In this document: in pieces, positions 18,452 to 29,555 of the stretch
Layout: every line of letters begins with the position of its first letter
Numbering within the stretch: position 1 is the stretch's first letter
Program-made: the position numbers and the translations under genes
Assembly (NCBI GenBank): GCA_963761015.1
Contig: CAVXFL010000016.1
Coordinates: 310,001-374,000 of the forward strand
Reading direction: 5' to 3'
DNA: 64,000 nucleotides
DNA from: CAVXFL01 sp963761015
GTDB taxonomy: Bacteria; Pseudomonadota; Alphaproteobacteria; Acetobacterales; Acetobacteraceae
Notes under the pieces: model-generated
What the model saw: the letters and a program-made list of their open reading frames with translations, nothing else
Databases searched by the model: none
Told to the model about the DNA's origin: nothing

Positions 18452-18767
18452 GGCCATGCCGGGTGGCGGAGCCTGGCGCCTGCTGCTGTTCGCCGCCGCT
18501 GGCTGCATGCTGCTGGCTGCGCCGGCGCTCGCTGGCGGCGGTGGCAAGGGTTGGGCCGGCGGCGAGGTGAAGCCCGACCACCATGTCCGGTTCCCGAGCG
18601 GAACCGGACCGGATGGGGCTGCGAGCAAGCTCGCGGTACATGTGGGCGGCCGGCTCACCGGGTCCACCATGGTCCAGCATCCGGCCACCGAAACCGGATG
18701 GGGCGTTCGCGCGGTGCCGCTCCCTGCCGGGGCGCAAGGCGGCGCCATCGGGACCACCCGAAAGTAA
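18444..18767 (+). CDS. small secreted protein of unknown function
   Basis: 107 residues, overlapping the YqgE stop. A second possible start lies at 18456. A signal peptide (about residues 10-30, LLLFAAAGCMLLAAPALA) precedes a glycine-rich, beta-prone mature part with VRFPSGTGPDG and GVRAVPLPAGAQGG. No family recognised. Translational overlap suggests it is made with YqgE. The Cys in the signal region (AAGCML) does not form a clean lipobox. Confidence 0.5.
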   Translation: MREAMPGGGAWRLLLFAAAGCMLLAAPALAGGGGKGWAGGEVKPDHHVRFPSGTGPDGAASKLAVHVGGRLTGSTMVQHPATETGWGVRAVPLPAGAQGGAIGTTRK

Positions 18768-18860
18768 CCGCCGCACCGCCGCGCCCGGCCGGTCCTCGCC
18801 CGCCGGCGCCACTCCGGCTAGCCTGTTCGGGTTGCCGCGCCGCGACCCGGAGGTTCTGCC

Positions 18861-20063
<1,203 letters not shown>

Positions 20064-20080
20064 GGCGCCTTACGCCGTTT

Positions 20081-20158
20081 CGTCATGGCCGGGCTTGATC
20101 CGGCAATCTCGTGCGGCCCCGACGAGATGCGCGGGTCAAAGCTCGCGCATGACGTTGT
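20081..20158. repeat. interspersed intergenic palindromic repeat, copy 3
   Basis: GTCATGGCCGGGCTTGATCC, then GGCAATCTCGTGCGGC, GACGAGATGCGCGGGTC and GCTCGCGCATGACG form the same nested double-hairpin arrangement as the copies near 3119 and 17133. It separates the convergent thiolase and histidine-kinase genes. Confidence 0.65.
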
Positions 20159-20197
20159 CGAATCGTCGTACACTCGTTCCCTTCAACGCCAGCGAAA

Positions 20198-23100
20198 TCA
20201 CGCCGGCAGCGACAGCGGTTTCAGCAGTTCGTCGATGCGCCGGCCGAGTTCGGACGGGCGATAGGGTTTCGCCAGGAACGGAAATTCCTGCCCGGCTTCC
20301 AGGAACGCCTCGCCGGTGTAGCCCGAGGTCAGCAGCACCTTGATCGACGGCAGCAACCGTCGCGCCTGCCGCGCCAATTCGATGCCGCTCATCCCGGCCG
20401 GCATCACGATGTCGCTCAGCAGCAGATCCACGTTCTCGCCGTGCCGGATCACCTCCAGCGCCTGCGGCCCCGTGCTCGCCACGAACACCCGGTAGTTGAG
20501 CGAACGCAGCACATCCACGATCGCGTTCCGCAGATCTTCGTTGTCCTCCACCACGAGGACGGTTCCGGACGAACGCGGCAGGGATTCGAGGCCATGATCC
20601 GAGCCGGCGGCGTCCGGCGCGCTCGCCCAGGCCTTCGGCAGATAGAGCCACACCGTGGTCCCCCGACCCGGCTCGCTGTCGATCCGCACGCTGCCGCCCG
20701 ACTGGCGCGCGAAACCGTGCACCATGGAGAGCCCCAGTCCGGAGCCCTTGCCGACCTCCTTGGTCGTAAAGAACGGCTCGAACGCATGCGCCAGCACATC
20801 GCGCGACATGCCCGAGCCGGTGTCGCTGACGGCGAGCACGACATAGTCGCCGACCGGCAGATCGAGCCCGGCCTCGGCGGCGCCCACCGTGGCGTTGCGG
20901 GCCGCCAGTTCCATGCGTCCCCCCTTTGGCATGGCGTCGCGGGCATTCACGACCAAATTCATCACCGCGGCCTCGAACTGCGCCGGATCGACTTCGCACG
21001 GCCAAAGCGCGGGTGCGGAGTCGAACGAGACCGCGATCGTTTCGCCAGCCGCGCGGCGCAGCAGCGCCTCGGTTTCGCGCAACAGCACGCTCAAGTCGAC
21101 GACGGTCGGCCGCAGGTTTTGCCGGCGCGAAAACGAGAGAAGCTGATGCGTGAGCTGGCCGCCGCGCATCGCCGCGCGCATCGCCGTATCGGCGAGCCGG
21201 CGCACCCGCTCCTCCGCCGATTTCGCGCGGATCAGTTCCAGGCTAGAAACGACCGCGGTGAGCAGATTGTTGAAATCGTGCGCCACCCCACCGGTGAGCT
21301 GACCGACCGCCTCCATCTTCTGCGCCTGCCGCAGTTGCGCTTCGAGCTGCTCCCGCTCGGTAATGTCGCGCGCGGTGGTGATGATGAACCGGTCGCCGCC
21401 ATCCGTTTCGCCGGGGACCAGCACCGCCATCACGTCGATGGTGCGCGTCTCGCCTTGCCAGGTCCGCTGCCCCACCCAACGCTGCGACGCGCCGGTGCGC
21501 AGGCACTCGCGCAGGTAGTGCAGGGGAATCCGGGCCGTTTCGGGGCCGAGCACGTCCTCCAATGCGCGCCCGATGACGTCCTGCCGGCGCATGCCGTAGA
21601 CGCGTTCGAGCGTCGGATTGATGTCCTCGTAAACGAACCGACCGTCGGCGGTGGCGCGCTGCAAGGTCATGCGATCCGGCGAGTTCTCGAAGAACGCCCG
21701 CAGCCGCGCCCGGCTGGCATAAAGCTGGCGCGCCCGTTCCTCGGCCTGCTGCTCCAACTGCTCGTTCAGCTCGCTCAGCCGCTGCTCGTTGCGCTTCAGT
21801 TCGGTGATGTCGCGCGCGATCACGATGCGGACGATCTTGCCGCGATACGAAATATCCTTGGCCGAGTATTCGAGCGCCATCGGCGTTCCGTCGCGGCGCA
21901 CGCAAGCCAATTCACTGTGGATGACCTGGCCAGCCTTGCCCAGGTCCAACGCGCCGGAGAGATCGGCTGGCTCGATCAGTATGGGCCAATCACGTAAGCT
22001 CGTGCCGATCAGGTCGGCCGGTTGATAGCCGAACATCTCCGCGAACCGGCCGCTGACGTCCAGAACCGTGTGGAAATCGTGGACCAGCACGCCTTCGGTG
22101 GCGGATTCGGCGAACAGCCGGTAGCGTTCCTCGCTCTCCCTCAGGTCCTGTTCGAGGCGCTTGCGCTGCGAAATGTCTTCGATCACGCCGAGCGTGTAAT
22201 GCGCTCGCCCGTCGGGCCCGCGCATCGGCGCGACATTCACGCTCACCCAGAGCGCCTCGCCCGATCGGTGCAAGAAACGTTCTTCAAGCTAAATCCGCTC
22301 GATCTCGCCCACGGCCAGCGTCATCGCCTGTTGGCGGCAATTGGCGCGATCATCCGGGTGGACGAGGTCGAGAAAACTCCGCCCTGTCAGAATCCTCGGC
22401 GGCATAGCCCAGCATCGCGCAGAGCGCCGGATTGACCTCCCGCAGCCGGAAATCGGGGCCGGCGATCGCCTTGCCGAGCGGGCTTTGCTCGAACACGCGG
22501 CGAAACCGCTCCTCGCCGTGGCGCAACGCCTCCTCGGCGCGCTTGCGGTCGGTGATGTCGAGGGTGACGCCGAGCGTGCGCAGCGGCGTTCCGTCGTCGG
22601 CGTAGATGCCTTTGCCGCGCACGCTGATCCAGTGCGTGCTGCCGTCTGGCCAGGTGATCGGGTATTCCGCCTCGTAAGCCGTTCGCGTCTCCACGGCGCG
22701 GCGCGAGGCCTCGCGGGCCTGCTCCCGATACTCCGGATCAATCGCCGCGAATACCGACTGATAACTCAGCTCGCCATCGGGTGGCACCCCGTAATTCGCC
22801 TTGCACTGACCCGAGCACCTGAGTTCGCCAGTCGCGAAATCCCGCTCCCAATAGCCGAGCCGGGCGACCTGCGAGGCAATGCGCAGCCGTTCTTCGCTGG
22901 AGCGCAGTTCGTCGTCGGTGCGTTTCTGCCCGTCGATGTCGCGCATATACACGCCGAGCAGGTGATCGCAAATCGGCGAAACGCGCACGCTCACCCAAAC
23001 CCGCACGATGGGCGAGAAGATTTCGAACGTGACGTCGTGGTCGGCCCGCGCGGCCTCGAGCAACCGCTCGCCCAATTCGGAGCCGATCATTTCCGGGAAG

Positions 23101-23432
23101 CATTCCCAGAAGGTCCTGCCCAGAAGCGATTCCCGCAGCTGCCCCCACATCTCGCAGGCGCGACGATTGACGTAGATCAAGCGCCAGTCGGCGTCGACGA
23201 TGTAGAAGCCGTCCTCGACGGTATCGAGGATGTCGGCTGCGACAGCGCCCAAATCGATTGCGGATGCGGGTTCGCCTGGCGCGTCCACGTACGGTCGCAC
23301 TCCGGTTGACCGGCGTTCGTCAGGGTCGCGCGCTCCAGGAGCGGGCACGCCGCTCCCGCGGGGTGGGGCGGCTATCTCGGACACCCTAGGCTCGAGCTCC
23401 TTGCGGTGCGTCGGTTCGAGTGATAGCGCCAA
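20198..23432 (-). pseudogene. multi-PAS hybrid sensor histidine kinase, interrupted by a frameshift and a stop
   Basis: One original gene of about 1,078 codons can be read across two blocks. Block 1 (23432 to about 22392) has PAS/PAC domains with VYMRDIDGQKRTDDEL and GVTLDITDRKRAEEAL. Block 2 (about 22391 to 20198) has further PAS domains, a HisKA H-box GGVAHDFNNLLTAV, a HATPase domain (VNARDAMPKGG, DTGSGM, GKGSGLGLSMVHGF) and a C-terminal receiver with phosphoacceptor Asp in LLLSDIVMP. An extra T (reading GATTCTG) shifts the frame at 22391-22392. A TAG at 22289-22291 then stops it between GEIERI and LEERFLHRSG. Two separate lesions make loss of the full-length kinase plausible. The remaining C-terminal fragment could still be made from a later start. 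No transmembrane sensor is visible. Confidence 0.8.
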
Positions 23433-23477
23433 TTGCGCCGATTATCCAGATCGTTCGGCCATTATCCGCCGCCCCAG

Positions 23478-25671
23478 TCAGGGGAGCGGCGTGATCGCGA
23501 CCGCGTCCGTGGATATGGCGCCATCCTCGCAGAGCAGTGCGATACCACCGCAGGCAAGCGCCGGGTCCGTGTCCCGCACCTGGAACAGCAGCCGTTCGTC
23601 CACCCAGGCGGCGATCGCAGGGCCATGCACCGATAGCCTCACGCAGTACCGCTTGCTCGGCCTTCCAGGGAAACGCGGCCGTCGCGAGGATCGCGACCTC
23701 GCCCCTGCTTTTGCGAATACTGACGCGGTCTCCCCCCGCGGTGCTTTTACCGCCCACATTGTCGAAGATGATGGCGAAATAGCGGCGCAAGCCGCCGACG
23801 CGGGCCGCCAGTCCCCATGATTTCGCGAGATGCGGGATTATTTCGGCGGACACCTGGTAGTCGCGCCAGTCGCGCGTCCCCTGGATCAACATTCCGAGAC
23901 CGCTGCCGTGCGAAATTCGGAAGGCCTCCCAGCGGTCGCTGAACTGGTCCGCGGCATCGACCCAGGCGTGGCGCCACATCCGGCCCGGCTCGCTCGGGCG
24001 GCGCAGAACGGTGTCCGGAGCGCCGTTCCAGCGGACATAGTCGAGATAGACGCATGCCTCGGCCGGATGGGCCGTCCGGGTTTCCAGTTCAAGTCCGACC
24101 CGGCAAATCGGCCGCCCGCCGGTCTCCGGCACGCGCCACGCGATCGGCACCTCCGCCCCTGCCGGCAGGGCGCAAGTAGGGCCGGCGAGGTACTCCATAC
24201 GGTCATTGCCGCCGAAGCAGGCGCAGTACGGGCGGACAACCAGCGCCGCGCTATTGGCCGGATCGGCTTGCACGCGCATCTGCAGCATTTGCCCGGAATA
24301 GAGCGTCGGACAGCCCATCAGCCGGTACCCGGGCACGTTGAGATCATGCGGGGTGAAGAACGTGGCGGTGCCCACGCGGGCGACGGCTCCTGGGGCCAAT
24401 CCGTTCAGGCGAATGGCCAGGCTGCGCGCGCCCTCGGCGCTGCGGCCCGGCACGTTTTCGAGCGTCACCGTTCCGGCCGGCACGCCCTCCGAGGCCTCTT
24501 GCGTGAATCCCTGGGTGCTGCCCGGGAACGCGAAATTGAACCGGGCACCCTGCTTGTCCGCGGGCGGCGGGGTTGCTCCGGCCAGCGCGTATCCGGCCCG
24601 GGCCAAGGATTGTGCCTCGATCACCGCGTCGGTGACGGCGCCGCCGCCCTCCGCGCCGGGCAGATACATCCGGTCGGCCACCGGCCCGCGCCAGTCCGGG
24701 CCGGCGTCGATCGCGGCCAGCCCGCCCCGTATGCCGAGCAGGCAGCCGAGATTGCCGGCGTTGCAGTCGGTATCCCATCCCGAACCGCAGACGATCGACA
24801 GCGAGCGCTGAAAATCGCCGGACCCGTACAGCAGCGCGAGAATGATCAGCGCGTGATTGGGCATGACGTGGCAGGCACCGCCATAGCGGTCGTAACCGTA
24901 CTGCGCGGCGACGCGCCGTCGCGCGGACCGCCAGTCCTCACCGGCCGCTGCCGCGTGCCACTCGCGGATATCGCCGATCATCCGGCGCAGCGCCGAGGCG
25001 GGGAGAACGCAGCGCAGACCGGTGTCGAGCAGCCGGTCGATATCCGTCTCAACGAACGCCTGCGCCTCCATGGCCGCGATCAGTCTGGCGGCATCCACCG
25101 CCACGCCATCGTGGCTGACCCGGGCGGCCCGTTCGGCGAGCCACGCCGCCTGCTGCGGATCGCCGGGGCTCGCCAGCGCCCAGCCGTCGATGAAAATCTG
25201 CCCGCCGATCTGTTCGGCGAGAACCGGGCCGTTCAGGCCCGCGGAGCCGCTTCGCGGCGCGGCGATGCCGTTCTTCAGTCGCCAATAGGCCGTGTGCTCG
25301 GTCGCCGTGCCGATGCCGCCCCACCACAGCATCGTGCGGCCCTCGACAATGTGGTTCAGCCACGCGTTGCCAATCTGTTCAGACGTCAGCCGGGGCGGGT
25401 GACGGGAGCCTGCCCCGGACTGCGATCCGGGGTCGCCAAGTGCGCGCGGGAAAATGAAAGTGCCGGAAATGTCGTCGTCGGCGACGACCAGTTCCGTGTC
25501 GTATGTCGCCGGGTCCAGCCGGCCGTTCACGTAATAGTCGATCTCGCCCAGCTCGCGGCTGATCCGATCCGCCGTCCAGCCCTCGATCGGCCGGCCGAGA
25601 TAGACGCCGATAATCTTGCCGAGCACGCCGGCATAGACGCGTTCGGGATAATCCGGGGGAAGCGTCGTCAT
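23478..25671 (-). CDS. ADP-ribosylglycohydrolase family protein with C-terminal beta-domain (frameshift near end)
   Basis: Large protein of about 730 residues. The ARH/DraG domain covers about residues 8-340, with the first metal motif ADDDISGTF and the second WDTDCNAGNLGCLLG; both are needed for Mg-dependent removal of ADP-ribose. The C-terminal 350 residues are beta-rich and resemble a laminin-G/concanavalin-like fold (GLGMLIQGTRDWRDYQVSAEI). At about 23653 an extra base shifts the frame; corrected, the end reads RYCVRLSVHGPAIAAW...AVAITPLP with a stop at 23478. It is divergent from the methylofuran/pterin operon across 91 bp. Confidence 0.82.
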
Positions 25672-25762
25672 GGGCCGGCGTTGCGCATCGGCGGGATCGG
25701 ACGTTTCATCCGTCGGTTATGGGCGATGTGGTCGATACGAAAAAGCCGCGGAACGCGATGCG

Positions 25763-26968
25763 ATGACCCTCATGCTGGCGAGCGTGACCGGGCCGGCGGA
25801 GGCGGAGATCGCGCTGGCCGGCGGCGCCGACATCATCGACCTGAAGGACCCGGCGCGCGGCGCGCTCGGCGCCGTCGAGCACGCGATGGTACGCGCAACC
25901 GTCGCCGCCGTCGCCGGGCGGCGGCCGGTCAGCGCCGTCACCGGCGACATGCCTATGCGGCCCGAGGTGGTGGTCGCCGCCGCGGAGGGCATGGCGGCCG
26001 CCGGGGTGGATTACGTGAAGCAGGGTATTTTCCCGGGCGGCGAGCCGGAGCAGTGCATCCGCGCGCTGGCGCCGTTGGCCGAGCGCGCGCGCCTGGTCGC
26101 CGTCCTGTTCGCCGACCGCGATCCGGATTTTTCGCTGTTGCCGCTGCTCGCTCGGGCGGGCTTTCACGCCGCCATGCTGGACACGGCGGACAAGTCGCAA
26201 GGTCGGCTGCTCGACCACACGAGCCTGCCGCGACTGCGCCAGTTCGTCGCTTCCTGCCGCGAGCACCGGCTGCTCTCGGGACTCGCGGGGGCGCTGGAGG
26301 CACCCGACGTCCCGCGGCTGCTGGTGCTGGAACCCGGCGTGCTCGGCTTCCGCGGCGCGCTTTGCGGTGGCGCGGGCCGGACGGCCTCGATCGACCCCGA
26401 GGCCGTTCGAGAGATCCGCGAACTGATCCCGGCCGAGCGCGCCGATAAGGCGGAACGCGGGGTGGATTACCGGCTGCTCGCCGCGCGCGGCTATGCGCAT
26501 GATCCGAGCGGCGACGCCTCGCGCGCGGACCGCGTGTTCGTGCACGATTTCGTGCTGCCGGTGCGGATCGGCGCCTATGCGAGCGAACGCACCTCGCCGC
26601 AGTCCGTGCGCTTCAACGTGGACGCACGCATCGCTCGCACCGCGTCGTCGGCCGACGCGCGCGAGCGCGGCTCGCCCCGTTGGGAACCGGGCATGCGGGA
26701 CGTGTTCTCCTACGACCTGATCCGTGACGGCATCCGCATGCTGGTCGATTGCGGACACGTGGCGCTGGTCGAGACCCTGGCAGAGCGCGTCGCCGCCATG
26801 GTTCTCGCCCATCCGCGCGTGGTGAAAGTGTCGGTCGCGGTGGAAAAGCTGCAAGCGGGCGAGGGAATTGTCGGCGTCGCGATCGAACGCACCCGCGAAA
26901 CCGTCGCGGCGAGCGCGGGCGATCTGTTGGCGGCAACGGTATCGGCAGCCGGTTCGGAGCCGCCGTGA
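25763..26968 (+). CDS. MfnB-FolB fusion: (5-formylfuran-3-yl)methyl phosphate synthase + dihydroneopterin aldolase
   Basis: 401 residues from the ATG at 25763. Residues 1-235 are an MfnB (DUF556) TIM barrel with the Schiff-base lysine region IDLKDPARGALG, YVKQGIFPGG and MLDTADKSQGRLLD. MfnB makes the furan ring of methanofuran from glyceraldehyde-3-phosphate. Residues about 258-385 are a FolB/MptD-like aldolase: DFVLPVRIGAYASERTSPQS, then LVETLAERVAAMVL and VAVEKLQAG hold the usual Glu and Lys. The fusion joins one step of methylofuran synthesis to one of pterin synthesis. It opens a five-gene unit, and its stop overlaps the next GTG start. Confidence 0.88.
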   Translation: MTLMLASVTGPAEAEIALAGGADIIDLKDPARGALGAVEHAMVRATVAAVAGRRPVSAVTGDMPMRPEVVVAAAEGMAAAGVDYVKQGIFPGGEPEQCIRALAPLAERARLVAVLFADRDPDFSLLPLLARAGFHAAMLDTADKSQGRLLDHTSLPRLRQFVASCREHRLLSGLAGALEAPDVPRLLVLEPGVLGFRGALCGGAGRTASIDPEAVREIRELIPAERADKAERGVDYRLLAARGYAHDPSGDASRADRVFVHDFVLPVRIGAYASERTSPQSVRFNVDARIARTASSADARERGSPRWEPGMRDVFSYDLIRDGIRMLVDCGHVALVETLAERVAAMVLAHPRVVKVSVAVEKLQAGEGIVGVAIERTRETVAASAGDLLAATVSAAGSEPP

Positions 26969-27585
26969 GTATCGCATGCGTCGTCAAGCTGGGCGGCAGC
27001 CAAGCATTTGCGCCCGCGCTGCGTCCGTGGCTCGGCGCCATCGCGGCCGCGGCGGGCGAGGTGGCGATCGTGCCGGGCGGCGGCCCGTTCGCCGATGCGG
27101 TGCGCGATGCCCAGCCGGATATGGAATTCGACGACGCGGCGGCACACGCGATGTCCCTGCACGCGATGACCCAATTCGGCGTCGCGCTGACGAGCCTCGG
27201 CAGGACGTTTGGTTTCGTGATGGCGAAAACGCCAGATCAGATCGCGCGGGCCTTGGCGAACAAGAACATTCCGGTCTGGTCGCCGCTCGCCATGCTGCGC
27301 GACGCGCCCGAGGTGCCCAAATCCTGGTCGGTGACATCCGACAGCTTGGCACTTTGGTTCGCGACGAAGCTGGAAGCGCCCTGTCTGCTGTTGGTGAAGG
27401 CGGTTCGGGCGCCGGACGGTGCAACCGTGCCGATGCTGGTCGCCGATGGTCTGGTCGATCGTGCCTTTCCCGATTTCCTGGCCCGCTACACCGGCGCCCT
27501 GTTCCTCGCGGGGCCCGAGGACGTGCCGCCCGCGGGACTGGACGCGCGCCATCCGCCGGGCTTGCCGCTCCGCGCGGTCGCCTGA
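26965..27585 (+). CDS. MfnE-like amino acid kinase family protein
   Basis: 206 residues from a GTG that overlaps the upstream stop (GTGA). The amino acid kinase fold is marked by VVKLGGSQAFAP at the start and IVPGGGPFADAVRD. In methanogens MfnE phosphorylates 5-(aminomethyl)-3-furanmethanol phosphate during methanofuran synthesis, and bacterial homologues sit in H4MPT clusters. The adjacent MfnB domain makes this assignment likely. The exact substrate in bacteria is inference. Confidence 0.8.
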   Translation: MSIACVVKLGGSQAFAPALRPWLGAIAAAAGEVAIVPGGGPFADAVRDAQPDMEFDDAAAHAMSLHAMTQFGVALTSLGRTFGFVMAKTPDQIARALANKNIPVWSPLAMLRDAPEVPKSWSVTSDSLALWFATKLEAPCLLLVKAVRAPDGATVPMLVADGLVDRAFPDFLARYTGALFLAGPEDVPPAGLDARHPPGLPLRAVA

Positions 27586-27588
27586 GGC

Positions 27589-28140
27589 ATGGCGTCGAAC
27601 GCGAGCCCGCGCTGGGCCTGGGCGCTCACGGGATCAGGACATTTCTTCACCGAATGCCTCGACCTGATCGGCGGGCTCAGCGGCATCGATCTGTTCGTCA
27701 GCCGCGCGGCGGCCGAAGTGATCAGGATGTACAAGAACAAGTTCGAGCTGCCGAAGGGCGCGCGCATCTTTCGCGATACCACGGCGAGCGCCGCGCCGGT
27801 CGGTCTGCTCTATCAGGGTCTTTACCACACGCTCGTGCTGGCCCCGGCCACGTCCAACACCGTCGCCAAATGCGTCTGCGGCATTTCCGACAATCTGGCG
27901 ACCAACGTGTTCGCCCAGGCCGGCAAGTGCCGCATTCCGAGCATCGTGTTCGCCTGCGACACCGCCCCGGACCTGGAAACACAGGCGCCGGGCGGCGTGG
28001 TCAAGGTACATCCACGCCGCATCGACCTCGAAAACACGCAGCGCCTGTCCAGCTTCGAGGCGACACGGGTGGTTCTCTCGCTCGCCGAATTGCAATCGGC
28101 GATCGCGGAGCGGCGATCCCATATTTCCGCGCATGGCTGA
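27589..28140 (+). CDS. flavoprotein, dihydromethanopterin reductase (DmrB/AfpA-like)
   Basis: 183-residue flavoprotein of the PPC-decarboxylase-like fold. WALTGSGHFFTECLDLI forms the nucleotide loop. APATSNTVAKCVCGISDNLA and FAQAGKCRIPSIVFACD are the FMN-binding segments with Cys pairs seen in archaeal AfpA. Bacterial DmrB-type proteins reduce dihydromethanopterin to H4MPT, the last synthesis step. It lies between MfnE-like and DHPS-like genes, overlapping the latter by 8 bases. Confidence 0.8.
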   Translation: MASNASPRWAWALTGSGHFFTECLDLIGGLSGIDLFVSRAAAEVIRMYKNKFELPKGARIFRDTTASAAPVGLLYQGLYHTLVLAPATSNTVAKCVCGISDNLATNVFAQAGKCRIPSIVFACDTAPDLETQAPGGVVKVHPRRIDLENTQRLSSFEATRVVLSLAELQSAIAERRSHISAHG

Positions 28141-29530
28141 GCGCATCCTGTTCCTGACCGGACATCTCGCCGAGCCACGGCTGCGCGGTCAGCTCGCGGC
28201 GATGGGCGATGCCGGTTTCGACTGGGAGATCGTCGATATCGGCGTGAAGGTCGCGGCGCTGATGACCGAGCCGATCATCCTGCGCCGGTTGCCCCGCCCG
28301 ATCCGCGCCGATCGCGTCATATTTCCCGGTCGCGCGGGTCTCGATCCGGAACGGCTCGCGCGCGCGTTCAACGTGCCGTTCGAGCGCGGACCGGATGAAT
28401 TGGTCGATCTGCCCGCGTATCTCGGGCGCGCCGGCGGTCCGCCCGACCTGTCACGCTATGATATCCGTATTTTCGCCGAAATTGTGGACGCGCCGCTGCT
28501 GTCGCAGGACGCGCTGCTTGCGCGAGCCACCGAGTTGCGCGGGCAGGGGGCGGACGTGATCGATCTCGGCTGCAAGCCGGGTTCGCCGTTTGCCGGTTTG
28601 GAAAACGCAATTGGTCGGCTGCAGTCCGAAGGTCTGCGCGTCAGCGTCGATTCCGGCGACCCGGACGAGCTTCGCCGGGGTGCCCAGGCCGGCGCCGATT
28701 TCCTGCTCAGCCTCGACCGAACATACGCTCGACATCGCCGCCGGCACGCGCGCTACGCCGGTGCTGATCCCGGCCGCGCACGGCGATCTGGAATCGCTCG
28801 TCCGCGCCGCGCGGGGTGCCCAGGATCGAGGGATTCCATTCCTGCTCGATCCTATTCTCGATCCGATACATTTCGGCTTCACCGCATCGCTGCTGCGTTA
28901 TGCCGCGCTGCGCGAACGGCTTCCCGATGCCGACATCCTGATGGGGACCGGCAACCTGACCGAGCTGACGGACGCCAATTCCTCCGGCGTGACCGCCGTT
29001 CTCCTTGGCATTTGCTCCGAGCTTGCCATTCGCAACGTGCTGGTCGTGCAGGTTTCGCCGCACACGCGGTGTATGTGGCGGAACACGATGTCGCCCGGCG
29101 CATGATGTTCGCGGGGCGCGCCAACGCCGATCTGCCGCGCAATTACGGATCGGGCTTGCTCCAGGTGCACGATCGCGCGCCGCTCACGCAATCGCCTGCC
29201 GACATCGCGGCCGAGGCCGCGCAAGTGCGTGACACCAATTTCCGCATCGCGACCGCCGAGGATGGCGTTCATATCTATAACAGCCGGATGCATACGACCG
29301 GGCGCGAGGCGCTGGGATTCTTTCCTGCGCTCGATGTCGCGGGTGACGGCGCGCACGCCTTTTATCTCGGCACCGAGCTGATGAAAGCCGAGATCGCGCT
29401 CGCGCTCGGCAAGCGCTACGCCCAGGACGAGCCGCTCGACTGGGGCTGCGCCGCCCCGCGCACAAGGCGCGAGGTCACACGCGTTGCCGAGGCCGGCCAC
29501 ACCTTGCGGGCGAAGCGAGGGGTGAACTGA
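28133..29530 (+). CDS. dihydropteroate synthase-like protein of the H4MPT cluster (two frame shifts)
   Basis: About 465 codons. The first 130 residues are specific to this family (MAERILFLTGHLAEPRLRGQL). A DHPS-like TIM barrel follows: VIDLGCKPGSPFAGLENAI and VSVDSGDPDELRRG. At 28717-28718 an extra C shifts the frame; the correct continuation EHTLDIAAGTRATPVLIPA...MGTGNLTELTDANSSG lies in the +1 frame to about 29070. A second one-base change returns to the first frame (AEHDVARRMMFAGRANADLP). Such proteins occur in all bacterial H4MPT clusters. The step they catalyse is unproven. Confidence 0.8.
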   Translation: MAERILFLTGHLAEPRLRGQLAAMGDAGFDWEIVDIGVKVAALMTEPIILRRLPRPIRADRVIFPGRAGLDPERLARAFNVPFERGPDELVDLPAYLGRAGGPPDLSRYDIRIFAEIVDAPLLSQDALLARATELRGQGADVIDLGCKPGSPFAGLENAIGRLQSEGLRVSVDSGDPDELRRGAQAGADFLLSLDRTYARHRRRHARYAGADPGRARRSGIARPRRAGCPGSRDSIPARSYSRSDTFRLHRIAAALCRAARTASRCRHPDGDRQPDRADGRQFLRRDRRSPWHLLRACHSQRAGRAGFAAHAVYVAEHDVARRMMFAGRANADLPRNYGSGLLQVHDRAPLTQSPADIAAEAAQVRDTNFRIATAEDGVHIYNSRMHTTGREALGFFPALDVAGDGAHAFYLGTELMKAEIALALGKRYAQDEPLDWGCAAPRTRREVTRVAEAGHTLRAKRGVN

Positions 29531-29555
29531 CCGGCAATTTGGAAGGGCAGCCGTC

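Noticed and set aside
20441..21997. 518-codon plus-strand open frame opposite the histidine kinase
   Set aside because: The other strand carries PAS, HisKA and HATPase motifs. This frame is only a low-stop antisense by-product.
23830..26448. 872-codon plus-strand open frame over the ADP-ribosylglycohydrolase and MfnB region
   Set aside because: Composition is repetitive Arg/Ala/Gly and it crosses two genes with clear domains in other frames.
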